DNA from: Gammaproteobacteria bacterium 42_54_T18
Lineage (GTDB): Bacteria > Pseudomonadota > Gammaproteobacteria > Pseudomonadales > Ketobacteraceae
Length of the DNA: 64,000 bases
NCBI GenBank assembly: GCA_002163245.1
Contig: MAAL01000020.1
Location: 106,133-170,132 of the forward strand
Direction of reading: 5' to 3'
The position numbers and the translations under genes were made by a program. The notes under the pieces were generated by a model. The model was not told the DNA's origin. It ran no database searches and saw only the letters and a list, made by a program, of their open reading frames with translations. Below are positions 27,616-37,554 of this stretch, piece after piece (positions within the stretch are counted from its first letter, which is position 1; each line of letters starts with the position of its first letter).

Positions 27616-28758
27616 ATGACCAACGAACTTTCAAAGATGTTATTGGATAACCTGACAACAGCCGTATTGTTGTTGGATGAGACGCTAAGGATACTGTACA
27701 TCAACCCAGCAGCAGAACACCTATTTGCCACCAGCTCATCTCACTTATTAAAATCCCCCGTTGGCAGTTTATTCTACGAAGAAAACGGTGATGAAGACGA
27801 GTTAATACAATCACTCGAAAATCAACATCCATTTACTCGCAGAGAGACCACACTAATACTGGCCAACAGTGCACAACCTGCAATTGTCGATTACACCATC
27901 ACCCCCTTGCTAACACCGGGTGAAAAGAACTTGTTAATGGAAATACGCCCACTAGATCGCCTACTGAAGATCAGTCGCGAAGACAGCATCATAAGTGCAA
28001 ACAAAGCCACCCGCGCACTTATTCGCGGAGTAGCCCATGAAGTTAAAAATCCACTAGGGGGTATTCGTGGTGCTGCACAGCTGCTCGCAAGAGAGCTTGA
28101 TGACAAAAATCTACATGAGTACACCGATGTAATTATTGGTGAAAGTGACCGGTTGCGAAATCTTGTCGATAAAATGCTTGGACCTCGAAAACTTCCTGAC
28201 ATCAAAGAAACCAATGTCCACCAACTACTCGAACGCGTACGAAGTATCGTAACCGCAGAATCTGGTGACTCCGTGGCGCTTATTCGGGATTATGATCCAA
28301 GCTTACCTGAGCTGTGGGCTGATGGGGACCAGTTGATTCAAGCGTTCCTCAACATTGTACGCAATGCCCGACAATCATTATCTGAAAACCCCGAACAACA
28401 AAACCCAAAAATAACACTACGCACTCGAGCACTTCGTCAATTCACTATTGGCAACAAAAGACACCGGCTAACCTGCGTTGTGGAAATAGAAGATAACGGC
28501 CCAGGCATTAGCGAAGAATTACAAGAAACCTTATTCTTCCCTATGGTCAGTGGTCGGGCGAATGGAACGGGCTTAGGCCTCTCTATAGCTCAATCCATAT
28601 TGCACCAACATCGAGGCCTTATCGAGTGTAAAAGCGAGCCGGGAAAAACCATTTTTCGTTTACTAGTACCACTGGAAAAATCCAGTGGTACTGAGTCAAA
28701 CAATATCGCATTAAGCAATACAGCATCAACTACTACGGCGCCACCCCAGGAGCATTAA
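27616..28758 (+). CDS. glnL: Nitrogen regulation sensor histidine kinase NtrB (GlnL)
   Basis: Cytoplasmic kinase/phosphatase that, under PII control, phosphorylates NtrC when nitrogen is scarce. The 380 residues comprise an N-terminal PAS domain (about 1-115), the H-box VAHEVKNPLGGIRGAAQLL with His141, and a HATPase domain with the N-box FLNIVRNARQSL, G1 DNGPGI and G2 GRANGTGLGLSIAQ. There are no membrane segments. The C-terminal tail is Thr/Asn-rich. It is followed by ntrC after four bases. Confidence 0.96.
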   Translation: MTNELSKMLLDNLTTAVLLLDETLRILYINPAAEHLFATSSSHLLKSPVGSLFYEENGDEDELIQSLENQHPFTRRETTLILANSAQPAIVDYTITPLLTPGEKNLLMEIRPLDRLLKISREDSIISANKATRALIRGVAHEVKNPLGGIRGAAQLLARELDDKNLHEYTDVIIGESDRLRNLVDKMLGPRKLPDIKETNVHQLLERVRSIVTAESGDSVALIRDYDPSLPELWADGDQLIQAFLNIVRNARQSLSENPEQQNPKITLRTRALRQFTIGNKRHRLTCVVEIEDNGPGISEELQETLFFPMVSGRANGTGLGLSIAQSILHQHRGLIECKSEPGKTIFRLLVPLEKSSGTESNNIALSNTASTTTAPPQEH

Positions 28759-28762
28759 GAGC

Positions 28763-30190
28763 ATGACAAGCCAAGACAACATTTGGATTATCGATGATGA
28801 CAAGTCCATTCGCTGGGTACTGGAAAAAGCGCTAGCACAAGAAGGCCTTGCCACCACTAGTTTTGAAACTGGTGACAGTGCAATGAACCGACTAAAAACC
28901 TCGCAACCCGACGTTATCATCAGCGACATTCGCATGCCCGGTACCGACGGTTTTGGATTATTAGCTCATGTTCAAGAACACTACCCTGAACTGCCAGTGA
29001 TCATCATGACAGCTCACTCTGACCTTGATAGCGCCGTTAGCTCATACCAAGGAGGCGCATTTGAATACCTCCCTAAACCCTTTGATATTGACGATGCCGT
29101 ATCTTTAGTTAAACGAGCGATCACACACAGAAAAGAGCAGCAAGTTGACGTTGTTGAAACGATTCAATCAAAAACAACAGAAATTATCGGTGAAGCACCT
29201 GCGATGCAGGAAGTATTTCGTGCTATTGGGCGCTTATCTCAATCCAACATCACCGTATTAATTAACGGTGAGTCCGGTACCGGCAAAGAACTTGTTGCGC
29301 ATGCGCTACATCGTCACAGCCCACGATCACACCACCCTTTTATTGCACTCAATATGGCGGCAATCCCCAAAGACTTAATCGAATCAGAGTTATTCGGTCA
29401 TGAGAAAGGGGCATTTACTGGCGCCAACACACAACGTAAAGGCCGCTTTGAACAGGCCAATGGGGGCACCTTATTTTTAGACGAAATTGGCGACATGCCT
29501 CTCGACACTCAGACACGTTTATTACGTGTGCTAGCGGACGGAAGCTTCTATCGCGTTGGTGGTCATACTGCTGTTGCAGTTGATGTTCGTATTATCGCAG
29601 CCACACATCAGAACTTAGAAAGCTTAGTGAAAGAAGGCAAGTTTCGAGAAGACCTCTTTCACCGTCTAAATGTTATTCGCGTTCACATTCCAAACCTAAG
29701 CCAACGTCGTGAAGATATACCAGAACTTGCCACACACTTTCTTAAACAAGCCGCAGAAGAGCTTAGTGTTGACGCTAAAGTATTATTACCAGAAACAGAA
29801 GAGTACATTAGCAAGCTTTCTTGGCCTGGCAACGTTCGACAGTTAGAAAACACCTGCCGCTGGTTAACCGTGATGGCATCGGGTAGAGAAGTCATGGTTA
29901 CCGACTTGCCACCAGAGCTATTAGATTCTATAGAAGCAAAAGAGACGGGGGCAAATTGGGAAGATGCATTACGAAATTGGGCTGACCAGGAACTTGCCAA
30001 AGGAACGCGAGCATTGCTTGATAGAGCCGTACCTACCTTTGAACGCATTATGATTGAGACCGCCCTAAAACATACAGCAGGGCGTCGCCGAGATGCATCG
30101 GAGTTATTAGGCTGGGGAAGAAACACCTTAACGAGAAAGATAAAAGAACTGGAAATGGATGACGATACCGCGACAGAGGACGCCAGCTAG
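28763..30190 (+). CDS. glnG: Nitrogen regulation response regulator NtrC (GlnG)
   Basis: Sigma-54-dependent activator of nitrogen-assimilation genes. The 475-residue protein has a receiver domain with phospho-acceptor Asp55 in [10 protein letters not shown] and Lys104-type KPFD, and an AAA+ domain with Walker A GESGTGKE, the GAFTGA loop that contacts sigma-54, Walker [12 protein letters not shown] and the arginine-finger region [12 protein letters not shown] Fis-type helix-turn-helix ends the protein ([21 protein letters not shown]). It is translationally linked to ntrB. The tandem NtrC-like sites before glnA are obvious targets. Confidence 0.97.
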   Translation: MTSQDNIWIIDDDKSIRWVLEKALAQEGLATTSFETGDSAMNRLKTSQPDVIISDIRMPGTDGFGLLAHVQEHYPELPVIIMTAHSDLDSAVSSYQGGAFEYLPKPFDIDDAVSLVKRAITHRKEQQVDVVETIQSKTTEIIGEAPAMQEVFRAIGRLSQSNITVLINGESGTGKELVAHALHRHSPRSHHPFIALNMAAIPKDLIESELFGHEKGAFTGANTQRKGRFEQANGGTLFLDEIGDMPLDTQTRLLRVLADGSFYRVGGHTAVAVDVRIIAATHQNLESLVKEGKFREDLFHRLNVIRVHIPNLSQRREDIPELATHFLKQAAEELSVDAKVLLPETEEYISKLSWPGNVRQLENTCRWLTVMASGREVMVTDLPPELLDSIEAKETGANWEDALRNWADQELAKGTRALLDRAVPTFERIMIETALKHTAGRRRDASELLGWGRNTLTRKIKELEMDDDTATEDAS

Positions 30191-30203
30191 CTACCTTTTG
30201 TTT

Positions 30204-30234
30204 AAGGGCTGCTAATTTTTTTTCAGCAGCCCTT
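30204..30234 (+). terminator. Probable terminator after ntrC
   Basis: A ten-base perfect stem (AAGGGCTGCT and its complement) with a T-rich loop, 14 bases after the ntrC stop. The tail after the stem is only weakly T-rich. Confidence 0.65.
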
Positions 30235-30424
30235 ATTTCACCCACAAAAACTCACAAGTTCTATGTCGAACGTCATATTAATGATACTGTCATACCGGTT
30301 ACGGGGTTATTTACGGTAGGATATTTACCTTGCTTGATTGGTATATTTACGATAAATAAGCTCTGTCTTTTTATAAATGTGCCCATCACCTTGAAATAGC
30401 TGGTTGGTTATCGGAGTTTTGTCC

Positions 30425-31579
30425 ATGAGTAGTTATGATGTTGTTATTGTTGGAGGAGGTCCCTCTGGCGCCGCTGCAGCCTATGATTTAGCTGAGGCTG
30501 GTTTCCGCGTTATCATCTTGGATAAGAAAGAATTTCCACGCTTTAAGCCTTGTGCCGGCGGGGTAACGACAAAAGCCCTGCATTTATTTCGTTATTCTAT
30601 TGCCCCCGTTATTCGTGCCACAACAAATACAATGGTGGTTGGACATGGCACAGGTAAACAAAAAACATTATCAACCAATGCCCCAATATGTGCATTAACC
30701 GTACGAACTGAACTAGATCAATTTTGCCTCGAGAAAACATTACAGCAACAAAATGTGACATTTGAGTTAATCCCAGGCATTAAGTCCATTCATCAAGAAA
30801 AAGACACGGTCACCTTAATCACCAAAGATGATCGTAGTTTTGAATGCCTCTATTTACTCGGTGCTGACGGTGCTCATAGCCAAGTACGTAAATTAACTGG
30901 AGAGTTTACTCCAGATAGAACAGCCGTCGCTTTGGAAGGCATCATTCCTTACGACCGTTTAAAAAACATTCCTGAATTCACCTTTGATTTTGGTGTTGTA
31001 CACAAGGGTTATGGTTGGTTATTTCCAAAACATGATCACGTTAACGTCGGTTTATATACTCGTCGACCAGACGAGGTAAAAATCAGCAAGACACAATTAA
31101 ACCAATATGTTCAAGCAAGACTTGGGGTAGATACCGTTGACCATGTTTGCGGATTTCCAATAGGGACCGGTGGTGAATATTATCAACCAACATCAGAACG
31201 TGTTTTTTTAGTAGGTGATGCCGGTGGCATGTCAGAAGCACTGTTGGGAGAGGGCATACATAACGCAATCAAATCAGGTCAAGCTGCGGCAAGTGCATTA
31301 ATTAATGCCAAACGAAGCAATTTCAGCGCTTTAGAGGCATACAAAGAAGCGATTTACCCCGTTATGCATGACGCGTTGAACTGCAGAAAAGTCGCACGCG
31401 TTTTTTATAAAGTTTTACCGGTCTCTTATGCTTTCCTTAGTCGCTACCCTGTTGGGACAATGGCAATGAATGGATTTGCCGCTGGGTTAACGTTAACAGA
31501 ATGCAAACACCATATGACCAGCTTTAAAATCGATCCAAAAGTCCTCGAACCGTCATCATTAACGGAATACTGCAATTAG
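30425..31579 (+). CDS. Geranylgeranyl reductase-family FAD-dependent oxidoreductase
   Basis: 384-residue flavoprotein. The N-terminal VVIVGGGPSGAAAAYDLAEAGFRVIILDKK is a complete Rossmann FAD-binding motif, followed by the PRFKPCAGGV signature of the geranylgeranyl reductase family and the second FAD motif FLVGDAGGMSEALLGEGIHNAIKSGQ (about 265-290). Family members reduce isoprenoid double bonds of chlorophyll, archaeal or quinone lipids, or act on unrelated substrates, so the substrate here is open. The ATG at 30425 has CGGAG upstream; the TTG at 30404 is not needed. It is convergent with a wax-ester synthase gene and opens the accessory block after ntrC. Confidence 0.8.
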   Translation: MSSYDVVIVGGGPSGAAAAYDLAEAGFRVIILDKKEFPRFKPCAGGVTTKALHLFRYSIAPVIRATTNTMVVGHGTGKQKTLSTNAPICALTVRTELDQFCLEKTLQQQNVTFELIPGIKSIHQEKDTVTLITKDDRSFECLYLLGADGAHSQVRKLTGEFTPDRTAVALEGIIPYDRLKNIPEFTFDFGVVHKGYGWLFPKHDHVNVGLYTRRPDEVKISKTQLNQYVQARLGVDTVDHVCGFPIGTGGEYYQPTSERVFLVGDAGGMSEALLGEGIHNAIKSGQAAASALINAKRSNFSALEAYKEAIYPVMHDALNCRKVARVFYKVLPVSYAFLSRYPVGTMAMNGFAAGLTLTECKHHMTSFKIDPKVLEPSSLTEYCN

Positions 31580-31630
31580 TAACAACTCTTACAGGCCGGA
31601 AACATATCAGGCAACCGACCTGAGAGGATC

Positions 31631-33145
31631 TCATGAAACGGCTGTTTCACACTCTTTTTCTACTACATCGGTATTGGCTACCACAGCTTTCTTTAGTACA
31701 TCTTTTTTCTTTGGTTCTTGCTGCACGTTATCACCAACGGACTTTTGATAAAGCGCATCAAATGACGCGTTAATAGCACGAACAAATTCTTCGCCGTCCG
31801 GCAGAATCTCTGGCGTTGTTGTCACGCCAATAGTAAATACATCCACGTAACTAGTCACATTCACCGTCAATCCGGCATAATCGTAAATAGGCGCGTTAAA
31901 AGACTGGCTAACCAATTTGGCACCATCAAAATATAACGGCACAGGTGATCCAGGTACATTGGTTATCACAACGTTAAAAATCGGCTTTAATAATTGAGAT
32001 GCTTTCAGCTTGGTAAATGTCTTAGTAAGCGCTGCTGAGGTCATCACTGGAAGCTGGCTTAGCAACCGCTCCGCCTCAACCGTACGATTATAACGTAAGC
32101 CTTTTCTGCTATTAACATGGATCTTTTCCAAACGACCTAGAATACTTTTCTCATCAGTTTCCAATGAAACCAACATGGCAGCAACATCATTCCCCGTCGA
32201 GCAATCCTGTTCAGATTCTTTTGACTTGTCCCTTTTGGCATTTTTATCCCGAGTTGATATCGGAATCATCGCTATTAGCGATGTATCGGGAAGTGAACTT
32301 TCACTTTTCAATATATTTTCAAGCGCTCCAGAACAAATCGCAAGCGCCACATCATTTACCGTCACATTTGTCTGACTATCCTTGATGCCTTTTATTTTTC
32401 GTAACGGTAGGTCAACATGAACAAGTCGTCGATCACCACTTACCGCCACATTAAATGGTGTGGCCGGTGAGTTAAAGAATAATGGAGGGACATCTCCCGC
32501 CTCACTGACGCGTAAATTTGCTGAACGATTTACCGTTTCGGCAGTTCCTTTAACTAAATCAAACATTTGTTTTACGGAGTTTTTGGATTTCCAGATTTTT
32601 TTACCCACTAATGAACGGTAGCGAGGAAACTCCTCTGGCTCCCAATTGTCATCAGGCATTGCTCTAACATCTTCAGAAAAATCTAATAATCCCACCAATA
32701 TTTCTTCGCCAGACATACCATCAATTGCACAATGATGAATTTTTATAATCAACGCAAAATCACCGACCTCTTTTAAACCTTCAACAAATTGTATTTCCCA
32801 CAACGGTTTTTCTCTGTCCAACGGAGTACTGAAAAAGTCTTCTGCTTGCACCTGTAGTTCTGACGATGCTCCATTGGTTAGGTGATGTCGAAATAAATGT
32901 TCTTCTAAATCAAAATGAGGATCTTCTAGCCAATAAGGCAGATCAAGGTCTAACGGTATTTCTACCAATCGACGACGAAAGACTGGGGATGTTTGTAATC
33001 TCGATTGAATATGCTGTTTGAATCGTGCAAATGTCATTTTCTTATCGGTGGGCTGCTTGAAAACAAAGGTACCACCCACATGCATAGGTGCATGCTGAGT
33101 TTCAATATAAAGGAAATTTGCGTCTAAATAGGAGAGCTGTTTCAT
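31631..33145 (-). CDS. Wax-ester synthase/diacylglycerol acyltransferase (WS/DGAT)
   Basis: Membrane-associated acyltransferase that esterifies acyl-CoA to fatty alcohols (wax esters) or diacylglycerol (triacylglycerol), making storage lipid. The 504-residue protein has the family start MKQLSYLDANFLYIET with HVGG, the catalytic HHCAIDG (His137-Gly143, pattern HHxxxDG), and the C-terminal DUF1298 part with NVVITNVPGSPVPLYFDGAKL. Lys-rich and Val-rich residues at the end (about 475-504) form an unconserved tail. An 18-bp perfect palindrome lies 79 bases upstream of the start and may be its operator. Wax-ester storage is typical of marine hydrocarbon-using relatives; other copies may exist elsewhere. 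Confidence 0.92.
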   Translation of the reverse strand: MKQLSYLDANFLYIETQHAPMHVGGTFVFKQPTDKKMTFARFKQHIQSRLQTSPVFRRRLVEIPLDLDLPYWLEDPHFDLEEHLFRHHLTNGASSELQVQAEDFFSTPLDREKPLWEIQFVEGLKEVGDFALIIKIHHCAIDGMSGEEILVGLLDFSEDVRAMPDDNWEPEEFPRYRSLVGKKIWKSKNSVKQMFDLVKGTAETVNRSANLRVSEAGDVPPLFFNSPATPFNVAVSGDRRLVHVDLPLRKIKGIKDSQTNVTVNDVALAICSGALENILKSESSLPDTSLIAMIPISTRDKNAKRDKSKESEQDCSTGNDVAAMLVSLETDEKSILGRLEKIHVNSRKGLRYNRTVEAERLLSQLPVMTSAALTKTFTKLKASQLLKPIFNVVITNVPGSPVPLYFDGAKLVSQSFNAPIYDYAGLTVNVTSYVDVFTIGVTTTPEILPDGEEFVRAINASFDALYQKSVGDNVQQEPKKKDVLKKAVVANTDVVEKECETAVS

Positions 33146-33223
33146 CGTGGATATCCATGATAACAGAGCTTGAAATGAGGAAGCCCTGTAATGCCTTAGT
33201 GATTATGGATATCATGCCATCAC

Positions 33224-33241
33224 AGTGTACAGCTGTACACT
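33224..33241. promoter_or_regulatory. 18-bp perfect palindrome upstream of the wax-ester synthase gene
   Basis: AGTGTACAGCTGTACACT, two TGTACA half-sites around a GC centre. Size and symmetry suit a homodimeric repressor such as a TetR-family protein. It lies between the start codon of the WS/DGAT gene and the end of the MSHA locus. No regulator gene is adjacent. Confidence 0.6.
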
Positions 33242-33412
33242 TTTAATTTAATTATTCTGTCAACAATCTAAACATAATTCTGTCTGACATTACTCTCCCT
33301 TAGCCAAGAATATCAATAACATACTGTATTAATTAGTTTTTATAAAAAATAACAGACTATAAAAATAGCATCAACATACACCAATAAGTGAACAAACAAT
33401 CACCTAAAATTT

Positions 33413-35815
33413 CTAATTAGTCGATTCTTGCCAATAAAGGATTCTATCATGCCCGCGAAAGCGACCAAAGGTCGCTGTTGATGAAGGCAAATCATCAAAC
33501 ATATCACCATCTGATAATTGATCCACTGCATCCCAGTTATAGAGCAGCCACGGATAATCATTAGCTGAGTCCAATAACTGCACTTCTATTGCAGCAGTGG
33601 ACCCTGCTCCAGGGGCTGAAAAACTAAAACCAGCAACACCATCGTCAAAAGGGTCGTTAGCAATAGTCCCTGTTGTACTAGAGCTATCAATGACAATACC
33701 ATCGATATCCCCGGGCGCAGGATTATCGGTGGCAGAGTCTCCGTCATCATCAACAGCATCATCATCAATTACATTAAGATCAAAATTAGCATCGGTTAAG
33801 GCTGCTGTACAATCATCAAGTCCATTAACCACGAATCCACTCTGCCCCAAGTATTCAATATTTACCGGAAGCGCTAATGGTGCTGTTTCTGGGCCAAAAG
33901 CATTTTCTAAACGAAACCGACCAAAAAACTGTTTCTCATCTGGTGCTGTCATTGTCACAACAAAAGGGTTGGTAGTATCTATTGGCAAACCCGCAATACT
34001 ACCACCACTATTCACTGCACCTGTTGCATGCACTGCAGATATACCATCACTATCCGTTAATTGGGTGACAAGTAAAGGGAGGTCAATAACGTAATCTGCC
34101 ACCTCGGCATTAGCGTTTCGTGTATAAGTAAAGCTATCGGAGGCACTCAATGTAAAGACAGTACGATACGGAGTGCTATCATCGACAACACCAGGGGGTT
34201 GATACACAATAGAAACCGGCATCGCTGTCACCGCATCCGCTCCAATATTATTGGAAGCTACGGTAACAGGAGTAGTCAAATGCATAGGATGCATTGAGGT
34301 CGTGCCTAATTTTTTGAACCCCTCTGCACCACCACTTATTCCCAGATAATTCTGCAAATCGTTCCCGCTACTATCTTTCGCGGTAACTGTAATAGTTGGC
34401 TGACTACTTGTGGCATAGGTGAATGCTTGGCCAATATAGGTAAAATCATTACAGACACTCTCAAATATACCGGCACTTAGGGTCAACTCATAATGATCGG
34501 GGGTGAAACGACCAACATATCCAGAATTCCCATAAATGGCATGTGATCCTGAAGTTGCATTAACCCCCAAATAACTACCGTCTTTAATAACGCCTACAAT
34601 ATCAATCAGCCCGACCTTACTATAGGTAGCAGTACTGCTCGTTCCCGCCCCAGAAGTAAAACTCGTCACTTCGGTACCTCCCGCAAAGGTACCCAGTGTC
34701 CCGGCAGAAGGCAAACGGTGTTCTGCCGTTAAAGTGACATCTTCACCCGTACTTTCATTGCCGAAATTAGGGGCAACGGCGTTATCAGAAAGATCAGCAT
34801 AACTAGCCGGATCTGAGCCAGGATACCCATTTGGTATACCGGCACCATTACCTTCGCCTGTTTCCCACAACACACCTCTGACACCAATGGAAAAACCTTC
34901 CCCAACCTTTTTATAAGCAGCACCGCTCCCATCAACCGCCGTGCTGTCACCTACCGCATACACATGCAACCCAAAAGGGCGAACAACAAATGCATTTGAA
35001 CTTCCGGATAACGTTGGACCACTGGAAGGCAAAGTTGACTTTGCATGCAATTTAATTTGGCCAACATCATTAAATAAAAATGAAAAAATTGCTTGCCCCG
35101 ATGCATTAAAATTCATAGGTACCGTGGTGAAATTTGAACTTGGGCTCGAGAAATCGAAGGTTGCTTGATTGGCACTTCCGGTCACTTGAACCGTGGAGTT
35201 GCCTGTAAAGCTCAATGTATTGGAAGAGCAAGCGGTAGGATTTTCACATTCATAGGCAATTTCAACATTTGTTGCGCTCGTTAAGGCAGCTTCACATGCC
35301 CCAGTGTCTGAATTTGCTTCAATTGCCCTTAACTGCAACGTCTGAGAGTTTGTCTTTCCTCCGACTTGAGTAGCAATTGGCGAAGACCCAATATAAGTAC
35401 CATCGGCGTAGAATCGAAAAGCAGTCTCAACAAAATCAATATCCGGATCTTCCGAACTGACGCTGTCAGTAATGTTCCCCCCATCTGCACTAACATCAAA
35501 ATCTACGTTCGTTAAAGCAGAAGTGTGTGTGACATTAAAACTGACGCTCGAATTACCATTGGCGACCGTAACACTACTAGGCATACTATCTAAACTTGAG
35601 GACGCAGAAATCAGGACAGTTTCATTTTGATCAACATTCACTGGGTCATGCCCTGTATCATGAAGCTCCAATGTCACTTGTAACGTTTCACAGGTTAACG
35701 CAGGTGACGCTGAGAAACTAATTTCAATATGATCGCCATCATTACCTCCCCCGCCGCCACAGGCAGCCATAATAGAAACCGAGACCAGTAATAGTAAATA
35801 ACGAATATTCATCAT
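33413..35815 (-). CDS. mshQ: MSHA biogenesis protein MshQ-like (DUF6701), lipoprotein
   Basis: Large surface-exposed protein at the distal end of the MSHA locus. The 800-residue product has a lipoprotein signal peptide with Cys19 followed by a Gly run, then repetitive Ig-like beta segments rich in Ser, Thr, Asp and Gly. The C-terminal third holds acidic DDDAVDDDGDSATDNP stretches and the family ending FGRFRGHDRILYWQE. The ATG overlaps the mshP stop as ATGA. MshQ proteins are usually longer, so this is a shorter version. Its role in pilus biogenesis or as a tip adhesin is not settled. Confidence 0.82.
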   Translation of the reverse strand: MMNIRYLLLLVSVSIMAACGGGGGNDGDHIEISFSASPALTCETLQVTLELHDTGHDPVNVDQNETVLISASSSLDSMPSSVTVANGNSSVSFNVTHTSALTNVDFDVSADGGNITDSVSSEDPDIDFVETAFRFYADGTYIGSSPIATQVGGKTNSQTLQLRAIEANSDTGACEAALTSATNVEIAYECENPTACSSNTLSFTGNSTVQVTGSANQATFDFSSPSSNFTTVPMNFNASGQAIFSFLFNDVGQIKLHAKSTLPSSGPTLSGSSNAFVVRPFGLHVYAVGDSTAVDGSGAAYKKVGEGFSIGVRGVLWETGEGNGAGIPNGYPGSDPASYADLSDNAVAPNFGNESTGEDVTLTAEHRLPSAGTLGTFAGGTEVTSFTSGAGTSSTATYSKVGLIDIVGVIKDGSYLGVNATSGSHAIYGNSGYVGRFTPDHYELTLSAGIFESVCNDFTYIGQAFTYATSSQPTITVTAKDSSGNDLQNYLGISGGAEGFKKLGTTSMHPMHLTTPVTVASNNIGADAVTAMPVSIVYQPPGVVDDSTPYRTVFTLSASDSFTYTRNANAEVADYVIDLPLLVTQLTDSDGISAVHATGAVNSGGSIAGLPIDTTNPFVVTMTAPDEKQFFGRFRLENAFGPETAPLALPVNIEYLGQSGFVVNGLDDCTAALTDANFDLNVIDDDAVDDDGDSATDNPAPGDIDGIVIDSSSTTGTIANDPFDDGVAGFSFSAPGAGSTAAIEVQLLDSANDYPWLLYNWDAVDQLSDGDMFDDLPSSTATFGRFRGHDRILYWQESTN

Positions 35816-36216
35816 TCTTTCGCCCTCAGCTCAACCACCCGCTGAGCTGCATCTCGCCCGCTGCCGCAAGTTGCAGTACTTGTTAAGGTATAATAGTCAA
35901 TTAAATCAACAGTGGCTGTGTCGCAGTCCACTTCTACAGAACAACCATTTAATCCTGTCAAACCACTGTTATCTACGTAGATATTATTAATGCAATTTGT
36001 TTCTGTTCCTGTGACAGCAAACTTTCTGGCTAAGCCAATTTCCGCACCTGACTCCGCAGCATAAAATGCTTTTATTGAATTAATATCCTGCCCAAATGCA
36101 ACATTTGAAGACTCACTTAACGAGGTTATCGCAGCAACAATCATTGCCAATACAGTGATAATAAAAATCGCCGCGGGCAAACCAAAACCTTGTGTGCTTT
36201 TTGAATTAGGGGACAT
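35812..36216 (-). CDS. mshP: MSHA biogenesis protein MshP (PilX-like minor component)
   Basis: 134-residue protein with an N-terminal membrane helix (GFGLPAAIFIITVLAMIVAAIT), a conserved AFYAAESGAEIGLAR motif typical of PilX/MshP proteins, and a short cysteine-containing domain. It is thought to act in the minor pilin assembly that primes the pilus. Overlaps mshO by 11 bases and mshQ by 4 bases. Confidence 0.85.
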   Translation of the reverse strand: MSPNSKSTQGFGLPAAIFIITVLAMIVAAITSLSESSNVAFGQDINSIKAFYAAESGAEIGLARKFAVTGTETNCINNIYVDNSGLTGLNGCSVEVDCDTATVDLIDYYTLTSTATCGSGRDAAQRVVELRAKE

Positions 36217-37027
36217 TTCGAATAATCACCTCGTAATCCAACATTTGTGTTTCACCACCTTCTGACAAAGTCATATCTATACTCACTACGCCATTTCGTG
36301 ACAAGGTGGCTGATACATAAGAGAACGTAGCGCTAGTTAGGCTATTTGCCAACACTTCTCGTCCACCAGCAAAGGTTGTTGGTCGACTGGTTCCCATCGC
36401 ACTTTGAAACCCATAGTTTTTATAACGAAACAAAATCCCCCCGCTATAACAATAAGTCACTGGATCTTTTACAATAAAAAAACGTCGCTGCGGTGAATCC
36501 GCTAAAAACTGATGATTAGAACTTAAGGTAACACCCTCTTCATCACCAGCAATAACCGCAATCGTACTAATCAAAGAAGATATTGGCCCTGGATCCGCTC
36601 CGCCATACACTTGTGATAAAGATGCGGGGAAAACAGCAATGCGATCATAAGTCGTATTTAAGCTAGCTGCGTAATTGGTTTTAACTGCAGTTATTGTTGT
36701 CGATGCCGTTAATATCGGTATATCGGTATATTGTGATCCTCCTGCTATTGGAACAAACTCAATGCACTCGCCACTACCATCAACACGAATGCTATTGGGT
36801 AATGCTTCTCTCAGTTCCCGTGACATTTTTTCCATTGCAATAATACCAATGGAAGCAATTCGCTGGCGTTCTGCCGAGTCAATAACCCCTTGCGTAGTCT
36901 GGCTAATAAATCGTACGGACCCCACTGACAAAATACCTAATATAACAATCACAATAATCAATTCAATCATGGTAAAACCATGATTCATCTTTCTAAAACT
37001 GACTGTTCTCTCACTGAATGAGCGCAC
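36206..37027 (-). CDS. mshO: MSHA minor pilin MshO
   Basis: Class III-type prepilin-like protein of 273 residues with the processing site G/FTMIEL and the hydrophobic helix IIVIVILGILSVGSVRF, followed by a globular part containing DPVTYCYSGGILFRYKNYGF, a feature of MshO. A GTG at 37027 overlaps the mshD stop and has AAGGG nine bases upstream, so it is preferred. An in-frame ATG at 36988 would leave a four-residue leader and is a real alternative. Confidence 0.87.
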   Translation of the reverse strand: MRSFSERTVSFRKMNHGFTMIELIIVIVILGILSVGSVRFISQTTQGVIDSAERQRIASIGIIAMEKMSRELREALPNSIRVDGSGECIEFVPIAGGSQYTDIPILTASTTITAVKTNYAASLNTTYDRIAVFPASLSQVYGGADPGPISSLISTIAVIAGDEEGVTLSSNHQFLADSPQRRFFIVKDPVTYCYSGGILFRYKNYGFQSAMGTSRPTTFAGGREVLANSLTSATFSYVSATLSRNGVVSIDMTLSEGGETQMLDYEVIIRNVP

Positions 37028-37554
37028 TAGTAATTTCCCTTGTAGGCATAAAATACCATTGTGCTTTGACCTGGCGGCGTAACACTCACCTTAATTCTTT
37101 TTGCGTGAATATCACTTCCACTACTATTAACTGCTCCCCCAGCATCATCACAAGTCACTTCTACTGCAATTAAATAATTGTCATAACTTGTATCCAACGT
37201 CCCGCTTGCCCCTACTGGTACTGAATTTGTCGTGTTATGAAAATCATCAACATCATCATAGGTCGCCCGAGTTTCGACTCCATCTGCTCCAATCGATGTG
37301 CAGGAAGTTGACGCGTTTGCAGGAACTCCACCTACAGGTGAATTTTCATCAAAACGTTTACTTAGAATCTCATCAAGATAAAGCTGTGCTAATTTAATGG
37401 TTTTATTTCGCCATAATGGATCTGCACTATGAGACATAGCACCACTAAATGCTCCCAACATTGCAGCTAACGCTATTGATATAACAACAATGGTGATAAC
37501 CAATTCAATTAAGGTGAAACCGCTTTGTGGGCGAGGAGTAACAGTGAACATCAT
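37027..37554 (-). CDS. mshD: MSHA minor pilin MshD
   Basis: 175-residue prepilin-like protein. Processing site SG/FTLIELVITIVVISIALAAMLGAF, then LAQLYLDEILSKRFDEN, the conserved region of MshD, and a Ser/Thr-rich globular part with Cys residues that could form a disulfide. Start overlaps mshC by four bases. Confidence 0.87.
   Translation of the reverse strand: MMFTVTPRPQSGFTLIELVITIVVISIALAAMLGAFSGAMSHSADPLWRNKTIKLAQLYLDEILSKRFDENSPVGGVPANASTSCTSIGADGVETRATYDDVDDFHNTTNSVPVGASGTLDTSYDNYLIAVEVTCDDAGGAVNSSGSDIHAKRIKVSVTPPGQSTMVFYAYKGNY

Noticed and set aside
30191..30424. Attachment site or integrase remnants at the left edge of the accessory block
   Set aside because: Only the ntrC terminator and A/T-rich DNA are seen; no tRNA end, direct repeat or recombinase fragment.
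33597..34094. 165-codon ORF antisense to mshQ
   Set aside because: Composition is what the reverse of a Ser/Thr/Asp-rich gene gives; no ribosome-binding site or family motif.
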